Source of the DNA: Cytophagales bacterium
Lineage (GTDB): Bacteria; Bacteroidota; Bacteroidia; Cytophagales; Cyclobacteriaceae
NCBI GenBank assembly: GCA_025359125.1
Contig: JANYHI010000041.1
Location: 1-64,000, forward strand
Length of the DNA stretch: 64,000 nt
Direction: 5' to 3'
Made by a program: the position numbers and the translations under genes. Below are positions 28,996-38,459 of the stretch, one piece after another; the stretch's first letter is position 1; the number at the start of each line of letters is the position of its first letter. The notes below the pieces were generated by a model. It did not search any database, was not told where the DNA came from, and was given only the letters and a program-made list of their open reading frames with translations.

Positions 28996-30380
28996 AATGT
29001 TTCAAATAAATCGGCCTGGTCTTTATTTTTAGAACTTTCTAGTTGAGAAAAGTAAAGCGGAACTTTATTAATCTCTTTTGAAAGCGTTGGATCATTTGTG
29101 ATAATACCTTTTTGATTTGCCTCACTATTAATTTTGTCGCTTTCTAATTCTAATTCTTTCAAATTGATTTGTTTGGCTCTTTTTTCTATCGGTGGATTTA
29201 GCTTTTCAGATTTTTCAAACTCAACCACTTTATCAAGAATATCTTTAGGTAAATCTGCCTCACTGCGATAAACCAACTCAAAAAACTGTTTGGCAAAAAA
29301 ACCGTCAATCTGAATTCTTCTTTTTGATAAGTGGACGAATTTCCCAACGACTCGACAAATATTTTCGCGCTCCTCGGGGCTCAACTGATCTACAAAATCG
29401 TAATCTTCAATCTTCTTCAACGATAAAATAATTGGCTCTAATGAATCAATAGAAATGACAAAAACAGTGTAATCAGGAAGTTTGTATTCATATTGCCCAA
29501 GGGCATCGAGTGTGTTTGTGGGCACAACCAAAAACAATTCTCTTCGCACGCCTTCTTCTTTTACATATTTAATAATGCTATCAGTTTGATTTTTGATGTA
29601 TGATGGAAAATTTGAAAGATCATCACTAGCCGGACTCTTCGCATCAAAAATGATGTACTCGTCTTTAATTTTAATGGTGTTATCTGGGCTTCCTTTGAAA
29701 GGAACTTTATCCACATAATCAATTCCATGTCGGTTGCAGATTGCTTTAATTCTCCCTTTTACATTTTCCTCATGAGCCGACCATGTTTCTTTTAATTTTT
29801 TGATTCGCTCAATTTCAGTTTTGTTTCTTCCTTCTAACTCAACTTCTCTGTCTTTTTGAATTTTTTGTTGAATTTGATTGAGCGCAGACATTGATTTTTC
29901 ATATTCACTTTTCCGATGTTCTTCTAAACTTTGAAATTGTGTGAGCTGCTCTTTAATTTTTTTTACTTCTTGTTCAGATCTTTCCAAACTGCTTTTAGTT
30001 ACAGATAGCTCATTTGACAAATCAGTTCCTCTTCTTAAATAATTTTTATTGGCTTCTACCAGCGTTGAATTTTCTTTTACGCGCTCTTCTTTATCTTTCA
30101 GCAGAAAATCATTTGAAACTTTAAGTGCTGTGTTCTCACCTTCAAGACGAGTAACTGACTGTTGAAGATTTTGGGTAGTTACCTTTTCAAACGAAATTGC
30201 ATTTTCAAGTTTTGAATTATCAGATTTGAATCTTTCTACATTAGCCACGAGTCTTTGTAAATCGCCATTAGCTTCAATCAATTGAGATTTTATTTTACCC
30301 CAGCCAAATATTCGTTCTAGTAGGCTAACACTGCTTAGCTTTTCAAATAGTCTCTTTAAATTATCTTGATTAAATTCCAT
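28992..30380 (-). CDS. RmuC-like coiled-coil protein with nuclease-like domain
   Basis: About 462 aa. Residues from about 20 to 200 are a continuous charged coiled coil. A globular domain follows with DKVPFKGSPDNTIKIKDEYIIFDAKSPAS, in which the spaced Asp and D-A-K pattern resemble the PD-(D/E)xK core of RmuC. The later LFLVVPTNTLDAL and VFVISIDSLEPII strands fit too. RmuC proteins restrain inverted-repeat recombination. The ATG at 30380 is preferred to a TTG nine bases upstream. It is the first gene of an operon with the GroES-like and 69-aa genes. Confidence 0.7.
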   Translation of the reverse strand: MEFNQDNLKRLFEKLSSVSLLERIFGWGKIKSQLIEANGDLQRLVANVERFKSDNSKLENAISFEKVTTQNLQQSVTRLEGENTALKVSNDFLLKDKEERVKENSTLVEANKNYLRRGTDLSNELSVTKSSLERSEQEVKKIKEQLTQFQSLEEHRKSEYEKSMSALNQIQQKIQKDREVELEGRNKTEIERIKKLKETWSAHEENVKGRIKAICNRHGIDYVDKVPFKGSPDNTIKIKDEYIIFDAKSPASDDLSNFPSYIKNQTDSIIKYVKEEGVRRELFLVVPTNTLDALGQYEYKLPDYTVFVISIDSLEPIILSLKKIEDYDFVDQLSPEERENICRVVGKFVHLSKRRIQIDGFFAKQFFELVYRSEADLPKDILDKVVEFEKSEKLNPPIEKRAKQINLKELELESDKINSEANQKGIITNDPTLSKEINKVPLYFSQLESSKNKDQADLFETL

Positions 30381-30458
30381 AGACCACAAATTTATAGCAT
30401 TTCAATCACCTTACCGCTTCAAATCTAATTCTTGATTTAAAATCAACAACTGTTTCAG

Positions 30459-30466
30459 TATCTTTG
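30459..30466 (+). promoter_or_regulatory. candidate -7 element TATCTTTG ahead of rocD
   Basis: A perfect TAnnTTTG match 20 bp before the rocD ATG. The nearest upstream TTG (30432-30434) is at a longer spacing (24 nt) than the usual 19-21, so strength is uncertain. Confidence 0.5.
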
Positions 30467-30486
30467 AAAACATTATCTGATTTTTT

Positions 30487-31725
30487 ATGATAGAAACAAT
30501 TACAACCAGCCAAGAGGCTATCGCATTAGAAGAAAAATTTGGAGCGCACAATTATCACCCATTGCCAGTGGTGTTAAATAAAGGTGAAGGTGTTTTCTTG
30601 TGGGATGTTGAAGGCAAAAGGTATTTTGATTTTCTATCTGCATATAGTGCGGTTAATCAAGGTCACTGTCATCCTCGCATTATCAACGCGCTTATAGAAC
30701 AAGCAAAAGAGTTAACTCTTACCTCAAGAGCATTTTATAATGATAAGTTGGGGATAGCAGAAAAATATGTATGCGAACTATTTGGCTATGATAAGGCACT
30801 TTTTATGAATAGCGGTGCAGAGGCAAACGAAACGGCAATAAAATTGGCGCGTAAATGGGGCTATACTAAAAAAGGAATTCCTGCTAATGAGGCTGTGATT
30901 GTTGCCGTGAAGAAAAATTTTCATGGACGGACAACCACGATTATCTCTGCCTCCACAGATCCTTCTTCTCAAAAGGGCTTTGGTCCCTTTATGCCTGGGT
31001 TTGAAATTGTGGATTATGATAATGTGAGTGTATTAGAAAAGGTATTGGCCAACCCCAACGTTTGCGCATTATGGATTGAGCCTATTCAAGGAGAGGCGGG
31101 TGTTTATGTTCCGCAGGATGGATATCTGAAGTCTGCTGAAAAATTATGCAGGCAACATAACGTGCTGTTGATGATGGATGAAATACAAACGGGCATTGCA
31201 CGCACGGGTAAAATGCTTGCGTCTGATCATGAAAATGTAAAACCCGATTTGTTGATTTTAGGAAAAGCATTATCAGGCGGAGTACTTCCTATTTCGTTAG
31301 TGTTGGCTAATAACGAAATTATGTTGGTGATAAAGCCGGGCGAACATGGCTCTACTTTTGGAGGTAATCCACTGGCTGCTGCCGTAGTGATGGCTGCTAT
31401 GCAAGTGATTAAAGATGAAAAGCTCGAAGAGAATTCTGAGCGGCTAGGAAAAGTATTTCGCGATCGCATGACAGCCTTTATTAAAAAAACAAAGATGGTT
31501 AAGTTGGTTCGTGGCAAAGGGCTATTAAATGCTATTGTTATAAACGACTCGCCAGAAAGCGAAACTGCTTGGAATATTTGTGTAAGATTTGCTGAGTATG
31601 GATTATTGGCAAAACCAACTCACGGAAACATCATTCGTTTAGCTCCACCATTGGTAATTACCGAAGAGCAAATTCATGAGTGCTGTGATATTATCGAAAA
31701 ATCGATATTAGAATTTGAAAAGTAA
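30487..31725 (+). CDS. rocD: ornithine--oxo-acid aminotransferase
   Basis: Class III PLP aminotransferase that converts ornithine and 2-oxoglutarate to glutamate semialdehyde and glutamate. Visible are FNSGAEANETAIKLAR (residues about 107-122), NFHGRTTT, IEPIQGEAGV, the PLP-contacting Asp in MMDEIQTG (D231) and the Schiff-base Lys in LLILGKALSGG (K260). The length of 412 aa and the high similarity in layout to eukaryotic-type OAT support rocD rather than argD. It has its own -7 promoter element. Confidence 0.94.
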   Translation: MIETITTSQEAIALEEKFGAHNYHPLPVVLNKGEGVFLWDVEGKRYFDFLSAYSAVNQGHCHPRIINALIEQAKELTLTSRAFYNDKLGIAEKYVCELFGYDKALFMNSGAEANETAIKLARKWGYTKKGIPANEAVIVAVKKNFHGRTTTIISASTDPSSQKGFGPFMPGFEIVDYDNVSVLEKVLANPNVCALWIEPIQGEAGVYVPQDGYLKSAEKLCRQHNVLLMMDEIQTGIARTGKMLASDHENVKPDLLILGKALSGGVLPISLVLANNEIMLVIKPGEHGSTFGGNPLAAAVVMAAMQVIKDEKLEENSERLGKVFRDRMTAFIKKTKMVKLVRGKGLLNAIVINDSPESETAWNICVRFAEYGLLAKPTHGNIIRLAPPLVITEEQIHECCDIIEKSILEFEK

Positions 31726-31741
31726 ATAAATATCTGAAATA

Positions 31742-31999
31742 ATGAGTTGGTTAGAGTTGGTAAGATTCCCTTTACAGAAGAGGATTTCTCTGCTTTACGA
31801 ACACGCTCATTTTGTAATGGCTATTCGCTACTACGGCTATAAGGTAAATTTATATTTGTTGGGTGATGATTATGTTGAAGTGTTTATCAACCACAAACAA
31901 ACACTTATTGAGAAAATTGCTTTACTCGATAGAAGCCATACTCGAATGAAATTCTATTCCGATCAGATCAAATTACCAATCGGAATAGAATCAAAATAG
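31742..31999 (+). CDS. small protein, unknown function
   Basis: 85-aa protein starting 16 bp after rocD, probably co-transcribed. MSWLELVRFPLQKRISLLYEHAHFVMAIRYYGYKVNLYLLGDDYVEVFIN suggests an alpha helix then beta strands. There is no signal peptide or membrane span, and I recognise no family. Its stop lies in the stem of the hairpin shared with the convergent UXS gene. Confidence 0.6.
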   Translation: MSWLELVRFPLQKRISLLYEHAHFVMAIRYYGYKVNLYLLGDDYVEVFINHKQTLIEKIALLDRSHTRMKFYSDQIKLPIGIESK

Positions 32000-32021
32000 A
32001 TAGCTACTTATTGTAGCTATC
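31999..32021. terminator. hairpin between convergent genes, candidate bidirectional terminator
   Basis: A perfect 9-bp stem (GATAGCTAC / GTAGCTATC) with loop TTATT contains the end of one gene and the stop of the other. It is followed by only short T-rich runs, TATTTTG on the minus strand, so termination may be weak. Confidence 0.45.
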
Positions 32022-32996
32022 AAAGCTTTTATGATCACGCTGGTACAACACTTCGTTTGGCAGCGACTTAAAATACTCGTAGGTAATTTTTAGTCCTTCT
32101 GCACGCGACACTTTCGGTTGCCATCCTAGGATTTCTTTTGCCTTAGTAATATCGGGTTGTCTTTGTTTAGGATCGTCTTTTGGCAGTGGATTATAAATTA
32201 CTTTTTGAGTGGTGCCCGTCAGTTTAATAATCTCTTCAGCAAAATCTCCTATAGTAATTTCACTTGGGTTACCAATGTTTACCGGATAAACATAATCAGA
32301 CATTAGCAATCTGTAAATGCCATCCACCAAATCATCTACATAACAAAATGAGCGTGTTTGAGAGCCATCGCCAAACACCGTTAAATCTTCTCCGCGCAAA
32401 GCCTGGCCGATAAATGCAGGTAGTACGCGACCGTCATTTAGTCGCATGCGAGGACCGTAGGTATTAAATATTCTTACAATCCGGGTTTCTAATCCGTGGA
32501 AAGTGTGATATGCCATAGTGATGGCTTCCTGAAAACGTTTTGCTTCATCATACACTCCGCGCGGGCCAATGGTATTTACGTTTCCATAGTACTCTTCTGT
32601 TTGCGGATGCACAGTAGGGTCGCCATAAACTTCTGATGTGGAGGCAATGATGATTCTGGCTTTTTTAGCACGAGCTAGCCCAAGTAAGTTATGTGTGCCA
32701 AGTGACCCTACTTTTAAAGTTTGAATCGGAATTTTTAAATAATCAATCGGGCTTGCTGGTGAGGCAAAGTGAAGAATATAATTCAATTCGCCCGGCACGT
32801 GCACAAACTTTGAAACATCATGATGATAGAATTCAAAATCGGGTAGCTTGAAAAGATGTTCAATATTTCTCAAGTCACCTGTAATCAAGTTATCCATGGC
32901 AATTACATGGAAGCCCTCTTTTATAAATCGATCACATAAATGCGACCCTAAGAAGCCTGCAGCTCCGGTAATAAGCACTCTTTTTTTATTTACCAT
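32004..32996 (-). CDS. UDP-glucuronate decarboxylase (UDP-xylose synthase)
   Basis: Extended SDR that converts UDP-glucuronate to UDP-xylose. The NAD motif [11 protein letters not shown] is at residues 10-20. [10 protein letters not shown] gives the T120-S121-E122 triad, and [11 protein letters not shown] gives Y149/K153 in the UXS-specific context. [19 protein letters not shown] is also typical. The length of 330 aa is normal. It overlaps the 3' end of ugd, whose product is its substrate, by 11 bp. Confidence 0.93.
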   Translation of the reverse strand: MVNKKRVLITGAAGFLGSHLCDRFIKEGFHVIAMDNLITGDLRNIEHLFKLPDFEFYHHDVSKFVHVPGELNYILHFASPASPIDYLKIPIQTLKVGSLGTHNLLGLARAKKARIIIASTSEVYGDPTVHPQTEEYYGNVNTIGPRGVYDEAKRFQEAITMAYHTFHGLETRIVRIFNTYGPRMRLNDGRVLPAFIGQALRGEDLTVFGDGSQTRSFCYVDDLVDGIYRLLMSDYVYPVNIGNPSEITIGDFAEEIIKLTGTTQKVIYNPLPKDDPKQRQPDITKAKEILGWQPKVSRAEGLKITYEYFKSLPNEVLYQRDHKSFDSYNK

Positions 32997-34302
32997 AAAT
33001 TGCTTCTCTGCCTATGCTATAGTAGGTGTATCCCAGTTCTTTCATTAGAGCGAGGTCGTATAAATTTCTTCCATCAAAAATTACTTTGTTAGTTAAGATT
33101 GAAGAAAGCTTTTCAAAATCAGGTGTTCGAAATTCCGGCCATTCAGTTGCAATGAAAACAGCATCTGCTTTTTCCGCAGCGGCATACGGGTCATCAAAAT
33201 ATTGAATTTTGTCTCCGAGCAATTGCTTCACATTATTCATCGACTCGGGGTCGTGTGCTTTTACTATAGCTCCGGCTTCCAGTAATTCATCAATGTTATA
33301 TAAAGAGGGTGCTTCACGAATATCATCCGTATGAGGTTTGAAAGCCAAGCCCCAAAATGCGATGATCTTACCCTTTAAATCTCCTCTAAAATAATCTAGT
33401 ACTCGTGGAATCAGTTTTGTTTTTTGAGACGCATTTACTTCCATTACTGCTTTCAAAATCCTAAAATCATACTGCACATCAGAAGAAGATTTTTCGAGGG
33501 CCTGAACATCTTTTGGAAAACAACTACCCCCATATCCAATCCCAGGGAATAAAAATCTTTTCCCAATTCTGCTATCTGTACCCATTCCTTTTCTTACAGC
33601 GTCTACATCTGCCCCTACCAATTCGCACACATTTGCGATTTCATTCATAAAAGAAATTTTTGTAGCCAAAAATGAATTGGCTGCATACTTGGTTAGCTCC
33701 GCAGATTTCTCATCCATAAAAACCAATGGATTTCCTTGTCGCACGAAAGGTGCATACAATGCCTCCATTACTTTTCGCGCTTCTGATGATGTAGTACCAA
33801 TTACCACTCGTTCTGGCTTCATGAAATCGTCAACGGCAACACCTTCTCTCAAAAACTCTGGGTTTGATACCACATCAAAAGCAACTTTTGCGTGGGGCAA
33901 AATCTTTGCTCTCACTTTATTGGCAGTACCAACAGGCACTGTACTTTTATCGACAATAACAGTATATTCTTTTAGAAGAGAGCCTAATTCTCCGGCAACA
34001 CCAAGTATGTATTTTAAATCTGCTGAACCGTCTTCTCCGGGAGGAGTGGGTAGAGCAAGAAAAATGATTTTAGCATTTTTAATTCCTTCTTCCAGATTGT
34101 TAGTAAAATGCAATCTTCCTTGTTTAAGATTTCGCTCAAACAGCACTTCTAAACCAGGTTCGTAGATGGTAATTTTACCATTCTTTAGGCTTTCAATCTT
34201 TTTTTTGTCAATGTCAATACAAGTAACTGTATTGCCAGTCTCGGCAAAACAAGTTCCAGTAACTAAACCAACATAACCAGTTCCAACTATCGCTATTTTC
34301 AT
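32986..34302 (-). CDS. ugd: UDP-glucose 6-dehydrogenase
   Basis: Makes UDP-glucuronate by two-step NAD oxidation. The N-terminal Rossmann fold is [15 protein letters not shown] (residues 7-21). [15 protein letters not shown] and [16 protein letters not shown] follow, and the catalytic Cys lies in [14 protein letters not shown] (C261). The C-terminal UDP-binding domain includes [18 protein letters not shown]. The length of 438 aa is normal. It is the first gene of a two-gene operon with UXS; UDP-xylose or glucuronate would feed the glycan clusters of this window. Confidence 0.96.
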   Translation of the reverse strand: MKIAIVGTGYVGLVTGTCFAETGNTVTCIDIDKKKIESLKNGKITIYEPGLEVLFERNLKQGRLHFTNNLEEGIKNAKIIFLALPTPPGEDGSADLKYILGVAGELGSLLKEYTVIVDKSTVPVGTANKVRAKILPHAKVAFDVVSNPEFLREGVAVDDFMKPERVVIGTTSSEARKVMEALYAPFVRQGNPLVFMDEKSAELTKYAANSFLATKISFMNEIANVCELVGADVDAVRKGMGTDSRIGKRFLFPGIGYGGSCFPKDVQALEKSSSDVQYDFRILKAVMEVNASQKTKLIPRVLDYFRGDLKGKIIAFWGLAFKPHTDDIREAPSLYNIDELLEAGAIVKAHDPESMNNVKQLLGDKIQYFDDPYAAAEKADAVFIATEWPEFRTPDFEKLSSILTNKVIFDGRNLYDLALMKELGYTYYSIGREAIYGK

Positions 34303-34325
34303 TTGCCTATATATTTTTTGATCTG

Positions 34326-34333
34326 CAAAAATA
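34326..34333 (-). promoter_or_regulatory. candidate -7 element TATTTTTG for the ugd operon
   Basis: On the minus strand TATTTTTG matches TAnnTTTG and lies 24 bp upstream of the ugd ATG. The nearest TTG upstream is about 28 nt away, longer than ideal. Confidence 0.45.
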
Positions 34334-34393
34334 GACTTTTAAGTCGCTATAAGAGCCCTTTCAAATCAAAACCTAATCACAAACTAACAGTCG

Positions 34394-34424
34394 TTTGTAT
34401 TATGATAAGTTAATCTTACTTTTG
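34394..34424 (+). promoter_or_regulatory. Bacteroidota-type promoter for the acyl-CoA dehydrogenase gene
   Basis: TTTG (34394-34397), a 19-nt spacer, then TACTTTTG (34417-34424) fits the TTTG-N19-TAnnTTTG consensus exactly. The gene starts 23 bp further on. Confidence 0.75.
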
Positions 34425-34446
34425 AGCTCTAATTAAAAATTATTTT

Positions 34447-35616
34447 ATGGAAGTGATGACTGAGCCGATGGTTGAAATGGGATTTTATGAAACAGAGAAT
34501 CAGCGAATGATAGCTCAAATGATCCGTGATTTTGGTGCAAAAGAGATCAGACCAAAAATGATGGAGTGGGATGAGAGCCAATACTTCCCGAAAGAGCTAT
34601 TTAAAAAGCTAGGTGACTTAGGTTTAATGGGTGTTCTGGTTCCAACGGAATACGGAGGGTCTGGTTTTGGATACCATGAGTATGTAACCGCCATTTCTGA
34701 ACTAGCTAAGATTGATGGTTCTATTGGTCTTTCTATGGCAGCTCATAATTCATTATGCACTGGCCACATATTACAATTTGCAAGTGAAGATCAGAAGAAA
34801 AAATATTTACCCAAGTTGGCTTCATGCGAATGGCTAGGTGCTTGGGGACTTACTGAACCCAATACCGGATCTGATGCAGGTAATATGAGGACGGTAGCAG
34901 TAAAGGATGGAGATCATTATATACTCAACGGAGCCAAGAATTTTATTACTCACGGAAAATCTGGAGATGTAGCTGTGGTGATTGTAAGAACGGGAGAAGT
35001 GGGAGATTCTCATGGAATGACAGCATTTATAGTGGAGAGAGAAACTCCTGGTTTCACGGCTGGTAAGAAAGAGAATAAGTTAGGGATGCGTGCTTCTGAA
35101 ACTGCTGAGATGATCTTTACGGATTGCAGAATTCATAAAAGTCAAATGATTGGCAAAGAGGGGGAAGGCTTTGTGCAATCTTTGAAGGTGTTGGATGGAG
35201 GAAGAATTTCTATTGCTGCTCTTAGCTTGGGTATTGCAGAAGGTGCTTTTGAGGCGGCTCTTCAATACTCTAAAGAAAGACACCAGTTCAACCAACCTAT
35301 ATCAAGCTTTCAAGGTATTTCATTCAAATTAGCCGAAATGGCGACTAAGGTGGAGGCTGCTAAACTACTTACTCACAGATCTGCTGATTTAAAAAACAGA
35401 GGTAAAAGCGTTAATAAAGAATCAGCTATGGCAAAACTATACGCTTCTGAGATTGCTGTAGAGGTTGCAAATGACGGACTTCAGATATTTGGAGGATATG
35501 GCTATATCAAGGATTTCCCGGCAGAGAAGTACTATCGCGATGCCAAGCTTTGCACGATCGGTGAGGGCACCTCAGAAATTCAAAAATTGGTAATTTCTCG
35601 TTCTATCTTAAAATAA
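34447..35616 (+). CDS. acyl-CoA dehydrogenase
   Basis: FAD-dependent dehydrogenase of fatty-acid or branched-chain acyl-CoA oxidation, 389 aa. Motifs in order: [88 protein letters not shown], and the C-terminal [17 protein letters not shown], which carries the catalytic Glu of the SCAD-like group (IGEGT). Chain-length specificity cannot be assigned. Monocistronic, with a clear promoter. Confidence 0.95.
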   Translation: MEVMTEPMVEMGFYETENQRMIAQMIRDFGAKEIRPKMMEWDESQYFPKELFKKLGDLGLMGVLVPTEYGGSGFGYHEYVTAISELAKIDGSIGLSMAAHNSLCTGHILQFASEDQKKKYLPKLASCEWLGAWGLTEPNTGSDAGNMRTVAVKDGDHYILNGAKNFITHGKSGDVAVVIVRTGEVGDSHGMTAFIVERETPGFTAGKKENKLGMRASETAEMIFTDCRIHKSQMIGKEGEGFVQSLKVLDGGRISIAALSLGIAEGAFEAALQYSKERHQFNQPISSFQGISFKLAEMATKVEAAKLLTHRSADLKNRGKSVNKESAMAKLYASEIAVEVANDGLQIFGGYGYIKDFPAEKYYRDAKLCTIGEGTSEIQKLVISRSILK

Positions 35617-35619
35617 GAC

Positions 35620-35651
35620 TTGCGTATTTGAGCCACATTAGGCTATATTTG
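35620..35651 (+). promoter_or_regulatory. promoter for rpsU
   Basis: TATATTTG (35644-35651) is a perfect -7 match, with a TTG 21 nt upstream (35620-35622). The rpsU ATG follows 20 bp later. Confidence 0.65.
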
Positions 35652-35671
35652 CAGCCCTAACAAAAATAGAG

Positions 35672-35866
35672 ATGCTTATTATCAATATTAAAGAAAACGA
35701 ATCCATCGATAAAGCGCTAAAGCGTTTTAAAAAGAAGTTTGAAAAAACAGGCGTTTTGAAAGCTCTTCGCTCTAGAACTTCTTTCACTAAGCCCTCTGTT
35801 AAAAGAAGAAGTGAAGTTATTCATGCTTCGTACAAGCAAAAGATGTACGCCAACGACAATTACTAA
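35672..35866 (+). CDS. rpsU: 30S ribosomal protein S21
   Basis: 64-aa, strongly basic small-subunit protein. ENESIDKALKRFKKKFEKTGVL followed by SRTSFTKPSVKRRSEV is the S21 core. It has its own promoter and is followed by a strong terminator, so it is a single-gene unit, yet it keeps its usual Bacteroidota place ahead of the Xer recombinase and hpf. Confidence 0.97.
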   Translation: MLIINIKENESIDKALKRFKKKFEKTGVLKALRSRTSFTKPSVKRRSEVIHASYKQKMYANDNY

Positions 35867-35891
35867 GATTTACATGCTTTTATAAGAATGA

Positions 35892-35922
35892 ATCCTCTCT
35901 CGATTTTTAATCGAGAGAGGAT
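35892..35922 (+). terminator. strong rho-independent terminator after rpsU
   Basis: A perfect 14-bp stem (ATCCTCTCTCGATT / AATCGAGAGAGGAT) with a 3-base loop is followed by seven T residues. Confidence 0.9.
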
Positions 35923-35966
35923 TTTTTTATATTCGGTCTACAGAGCGAGTATTTTGGGCATGTGCA

Positions 35967-36848
35967 ATGGTAGATTCCTTTTTAAAATATCTTCAATTCG
36001 AGAAGCGATATAGCCTCAAAACGGTCATTTCATACCAGACCGATCTGCATCAATTTCAAGAGTTTCTTTCTACACAATTTGATGGATCTAAAGTTGAAGA
36101 AGCCAGTTATGGTTTAATAAGATCTTGGATCGTTCAACTAGTAGAACAAAAAATGGGAGCCACTTCCATCAATCGTAAAATAGCTTGTCTTAGATCTTTT
36201 TATAAATTTTTGATGCGTCAGGGAATAGTCGAGAAAGACCCTATGCAAAAAATTAAAATTCTTAAGGCACCTAAAAAACTTCCACATTTTATCAATGAGA
36301 ACGACACCGAAAAACTTTTGGACAATGTTGCTTTCTCGGCTAACCACGAAGGCAGGCGCGACCAACTTATTCTGGAGCTTTTTTACGGAACAGGTATGCG
36401 GCTTTCTGAGCTTATCAATCTGAAAGAGCAACGCGTTAATCTGAGAGATAGAACACTGCGCGTGCTGGGTAAAAGAAATAAAGAGAGGGTAATTCCGTTT
36501 TCTCATGGCTTGGCGGCTTTAGTAAGCGAGTACATCAAAATTCGAAATAAAGAGGTGCAGAAACTTGATCATGATTTTTTGATTGTTACTGATTCAGGAA
36601 ATCAATTATACCCGGTGCTTGTAAATAGAGTTGTAAAAAAATACATGAAGCTTTTTACAAATGTAGAAAAGAAAAGCCCGCACGTATTAAGACACACCTA
36701 TGCCACACACCTATTAAATAAGGGAGCTGAGATTAACGCGGTCAAAGATTTATTAGGCCATAGTAGTTTGGCGGCAACTCAGGTCTACACACACAACTCT
36801 ATGGAGAAATTAAAAAAAGTATTTGAACAGGCTCATCCGAAAGCCTGA
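35967..36848 (+). CDS. XerC/XerD-type tyrosine recombinase
   Basis: 293-aa site-specific recombinase that resolves chromosome dimers. The N-terminal SAM-like domain is KYLQFEKRYSLKTVISYQTDL. All catalytic residues are visible: R145 (GTGMRLSEL), K169 (VLGKRNKER), H239 and R242 (HVLRHTYATHLL), H265 (LLGHSSL) and nucleophile Y274 (QVYTH). Its place between rpsU and hpf is the conserved housekeeping location in Bacteroidota, so it is not a mobile-element integrase. XerC versus XerD cannot be settled without a tree. Confidence 0.92.
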   Translation: MVDSFLKYLQFEKRYSLKTVISYQTDLHQFQEFLSTQFDGSKVEEASYGLIRSWIVQLVEQKMGATSINRKIACLRSFYKFLMRQGIVEKDPMQKIKILKAPKKLPHFINENDTEKLLDNVAFSANHEGRRDQLILELFYGTGMRLSELINLKEQRVNLRDRTLRVLGKRNKERVIPFSHGLAALVSEYIKIRNKEVQKLDHDFLIVTDSGNQLYPVLVNRVVKKYMKLFTNVEKKSPHVLRHTYATHLLNKGAEINAVKDLLGHSSLAATQVYTHNSMEKLKKVFEQAHPKA

Positions 36849-36888
36849 TTATTGTTTAGTTATGTTCCACTTTTAAATTTTATTTATT

Positions 36889-37179
36889 ATGAAACTTCAG
36901 GTTCACTCCATTCACTTCGATGCAGACAGCAAATTGGTAGAATTCATTCAGAAGAAAGTAGATAAACTAGAAACATTTTATGATCGAGTGGTAGATGGAG
37001 AAGTCTTTCTTCGAATCAATAATGAGGGTATCGAAAATAAAACTGTTGAGATAAGAGTGAAAGTCCCTGGAAGTCAATTATTCGCAAAAGAGCAAGCCAA
37101 ATCTTTTGAAGCGGCTACAGATATGGCAACAGAAGCCTTGCGTAATCAAATTAAGAAGTTTAAAGAAAAATCATATTGA
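36889..37179 (+). CDS. hpf: ribosome hibernation-promoting factor, short form (HPF/RaiA family)
   Basis: 96-aa protein of the YfiA/HPF fold, MKLQVHSIHFDADSKLVEFIQ then KVDKLETFYDRVVDGEV. It binds the decoding site of idle ribosomes in stationary phase. The short form lacks the C-terminal dimerisation domain of long HPF. Located 40 bp after the xer gene and followed by a terminator. Confidence 0.93.
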   Translation: MKLQVHSIHFDADSKLVEFIQKKVDKLETFYDRVVDGEVFLRINNEGIENKTVEIRVKVPGSQLFAKEQAKSFEAATDMATEALRNQIKKFKEKSY

Positions 37180-37193
37180 TTAATTAACAAGCG

Positions 37194-37228
37194 AAACAGA
37201 AAAGGCCTCTATGATGCCTTTTCTGTTT
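37194..37228 (+). terminator. rho-independent terminator after hpf
   Basis: A perfect 13-bp stem (AAACAGAAAAGGC / GCCTTTTCTGTTT) with a 9-base loop. The right arm itself supplies the T-rich end. Confidence 0.8.
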
Positions 37229-37248
37229 AATGACATGATAATAATAGA

Positions 37249-38457
37249 ATGAAGTTTTACTGCAGAAAAAAACTATTTTTGTGGTTTGAGATGACTTTAA
37301 ACTCACCAGGTAAACTAATTTCTGCAACTATCATCTTAATTTTTCTTTGCGGAATAATAACATTTTCATTTTCGCAAAGTCAGGAGCCAAGCCACAACCA
37401 AGAGCCCAATTTTTTTACTAAGAAAGATTCTGTAAAACCTTCTTATAGGAATAAATTTCTTGTATTTCCATTGGTAGCGCTTTCCACAGAAACCAATTGG
37501 GTTTTTGGCGTGGCAAATGCTTATATTTTTAAAACCGCTAGGCATGACTCTACCCTTCGGGTGTCCACAATGCCTTCTGGTTTTTTATACACGTTGAACA
37601 ATCAGATTTTGATTGCGTTGGGTGCGAATATTTTTTTGCCAAAAGAGAAATATATTATTCGGTTTGAAAATTCGTTCAGCAGATTTCCGGATAAATTTTG
37701 GGGGTTGGGAAATAGTACTGATAGCAAGCCTTCAGAAAATTATACGTTCACACAGTTTTATATCAATCCACAGTTGTATCGTAAAATATTTGGCGATCTC
37801 TTTTTAGGTGCAGGAGTTGATTATCAGCGAGTATTTAATATCGAATATGCAAAGGGAGGATACTTTGATCAAGACCAAGTGAAAGGCGTATCAGATCGAT
37901 CGTCTTATACTGTACTTGGATACTCATTTTTCATCAATCATGATTCCCGAAATCATGCTTATGTTCCTGATAAAGGAGAATTGTTCAGAATCAAGTTTTC
38001 TAATTTTAATGATCATGTCGGCAGTGATTACGATTTTAGAACATTGGAAATTGACCTCAGAAAATTCTTCAAGATCACCAAAAAATCAGTGCTGGCTATC
38101 CAAAGTTTAAGCACATTTAACTTTGGCGATGTACCCTATCGAAACCTTGCAATCCTAGGAGGTAACAGCATGATGCGCGGGTATTATGCAGGTCGTTTTC
38201 GCGATTTAAAATTCGCAGGAATTCAGGCAGAATATAGATTTCCTATAAAAGGAAGAGTAGGAGCTGTCGCCTTTGCGGGAGCGGGTGAAGTAGCAAATGA
38301 TTTTGAAGGTTTTGGCTTTGATAAATTAAAGCCTTCTATCGGGGCTGGGTTAAGAGTAGCAATTCTTAAGCAAGACAAATTAAATCTTAGATTGGACGTT
38401 GCGGGAGGTAATGGAGGGTCTTTAAATTACTATATCGTGCTAGCCGAATCTTTTTAG
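37249..38457 (+). CDS. BamA/Omp85-like outer-membrane beta-barrel protein
   Basis: 402-aa secreted protein. After a basic start and hydrophobic segment (about residues 22-42) comes a mature region rich in alternating beta strands (SYTVLGYSFFINHDSRN, FAGIQAEYRFPIKGRVGAVAFAGAG). It ends in ...VLAESF, a terminal aromatic residue typical of outer-membrane barrels. The pattern fits the C-terminal barrel of the BamA/surface antigen D15 family without POTRA domains. An internal ATG at 37291 could be the true start. Function unknown. Confidence 0.78.
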   Translation: MKFYCRKKLFLWFEMTLNSPGKLISATIILIFLCGIITFSFSQSQEPSHNQEPNFFTKKDSVKPSYRNKFLVFPLVALSTETNWVFGVANAYIFKTARHDSTLRVSTMPSGFLYTLNNQILIALGANIFLPKEKYIIRFENSFSRFPDKFWGLGNSTDSKPSENYTFTQFYINPQLYRKIFGDLFLGAGVDYQRVFNIEYAKGGYFDQDQVKGVSDRSSYTVLGYSFFINHDSRNHAYVPDKGELFRIKFSNFNDHVGSDYDFRTLEIDLRKFFKITKKSVLAIQSLSTFNFGDVPYRNLAILGGNSMMRGYYAGRFRDLKFAGIQAEYRFPIKGRVGAVAFAGAGEVANDFEGFGFDKLKPSIGAGLRVAILKQDKLNLRLDVAGGNGGSLNYYIVLAESF

Positions 38458-38459
38458 CC

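Noticed and set aside
33677-34165. 162-codon open frame on the plus strand
   Set aside because: It is antisense to ugd, covering its conserved core, so it is a shadow of that gene.
35967-36848. Tyrosine recombinase as a sign of an integrated element
   Set aside because: It sits in the conserved rpsU-hpf housekeeping place with its own terminators around it; there are no att repeats or cargo genes.
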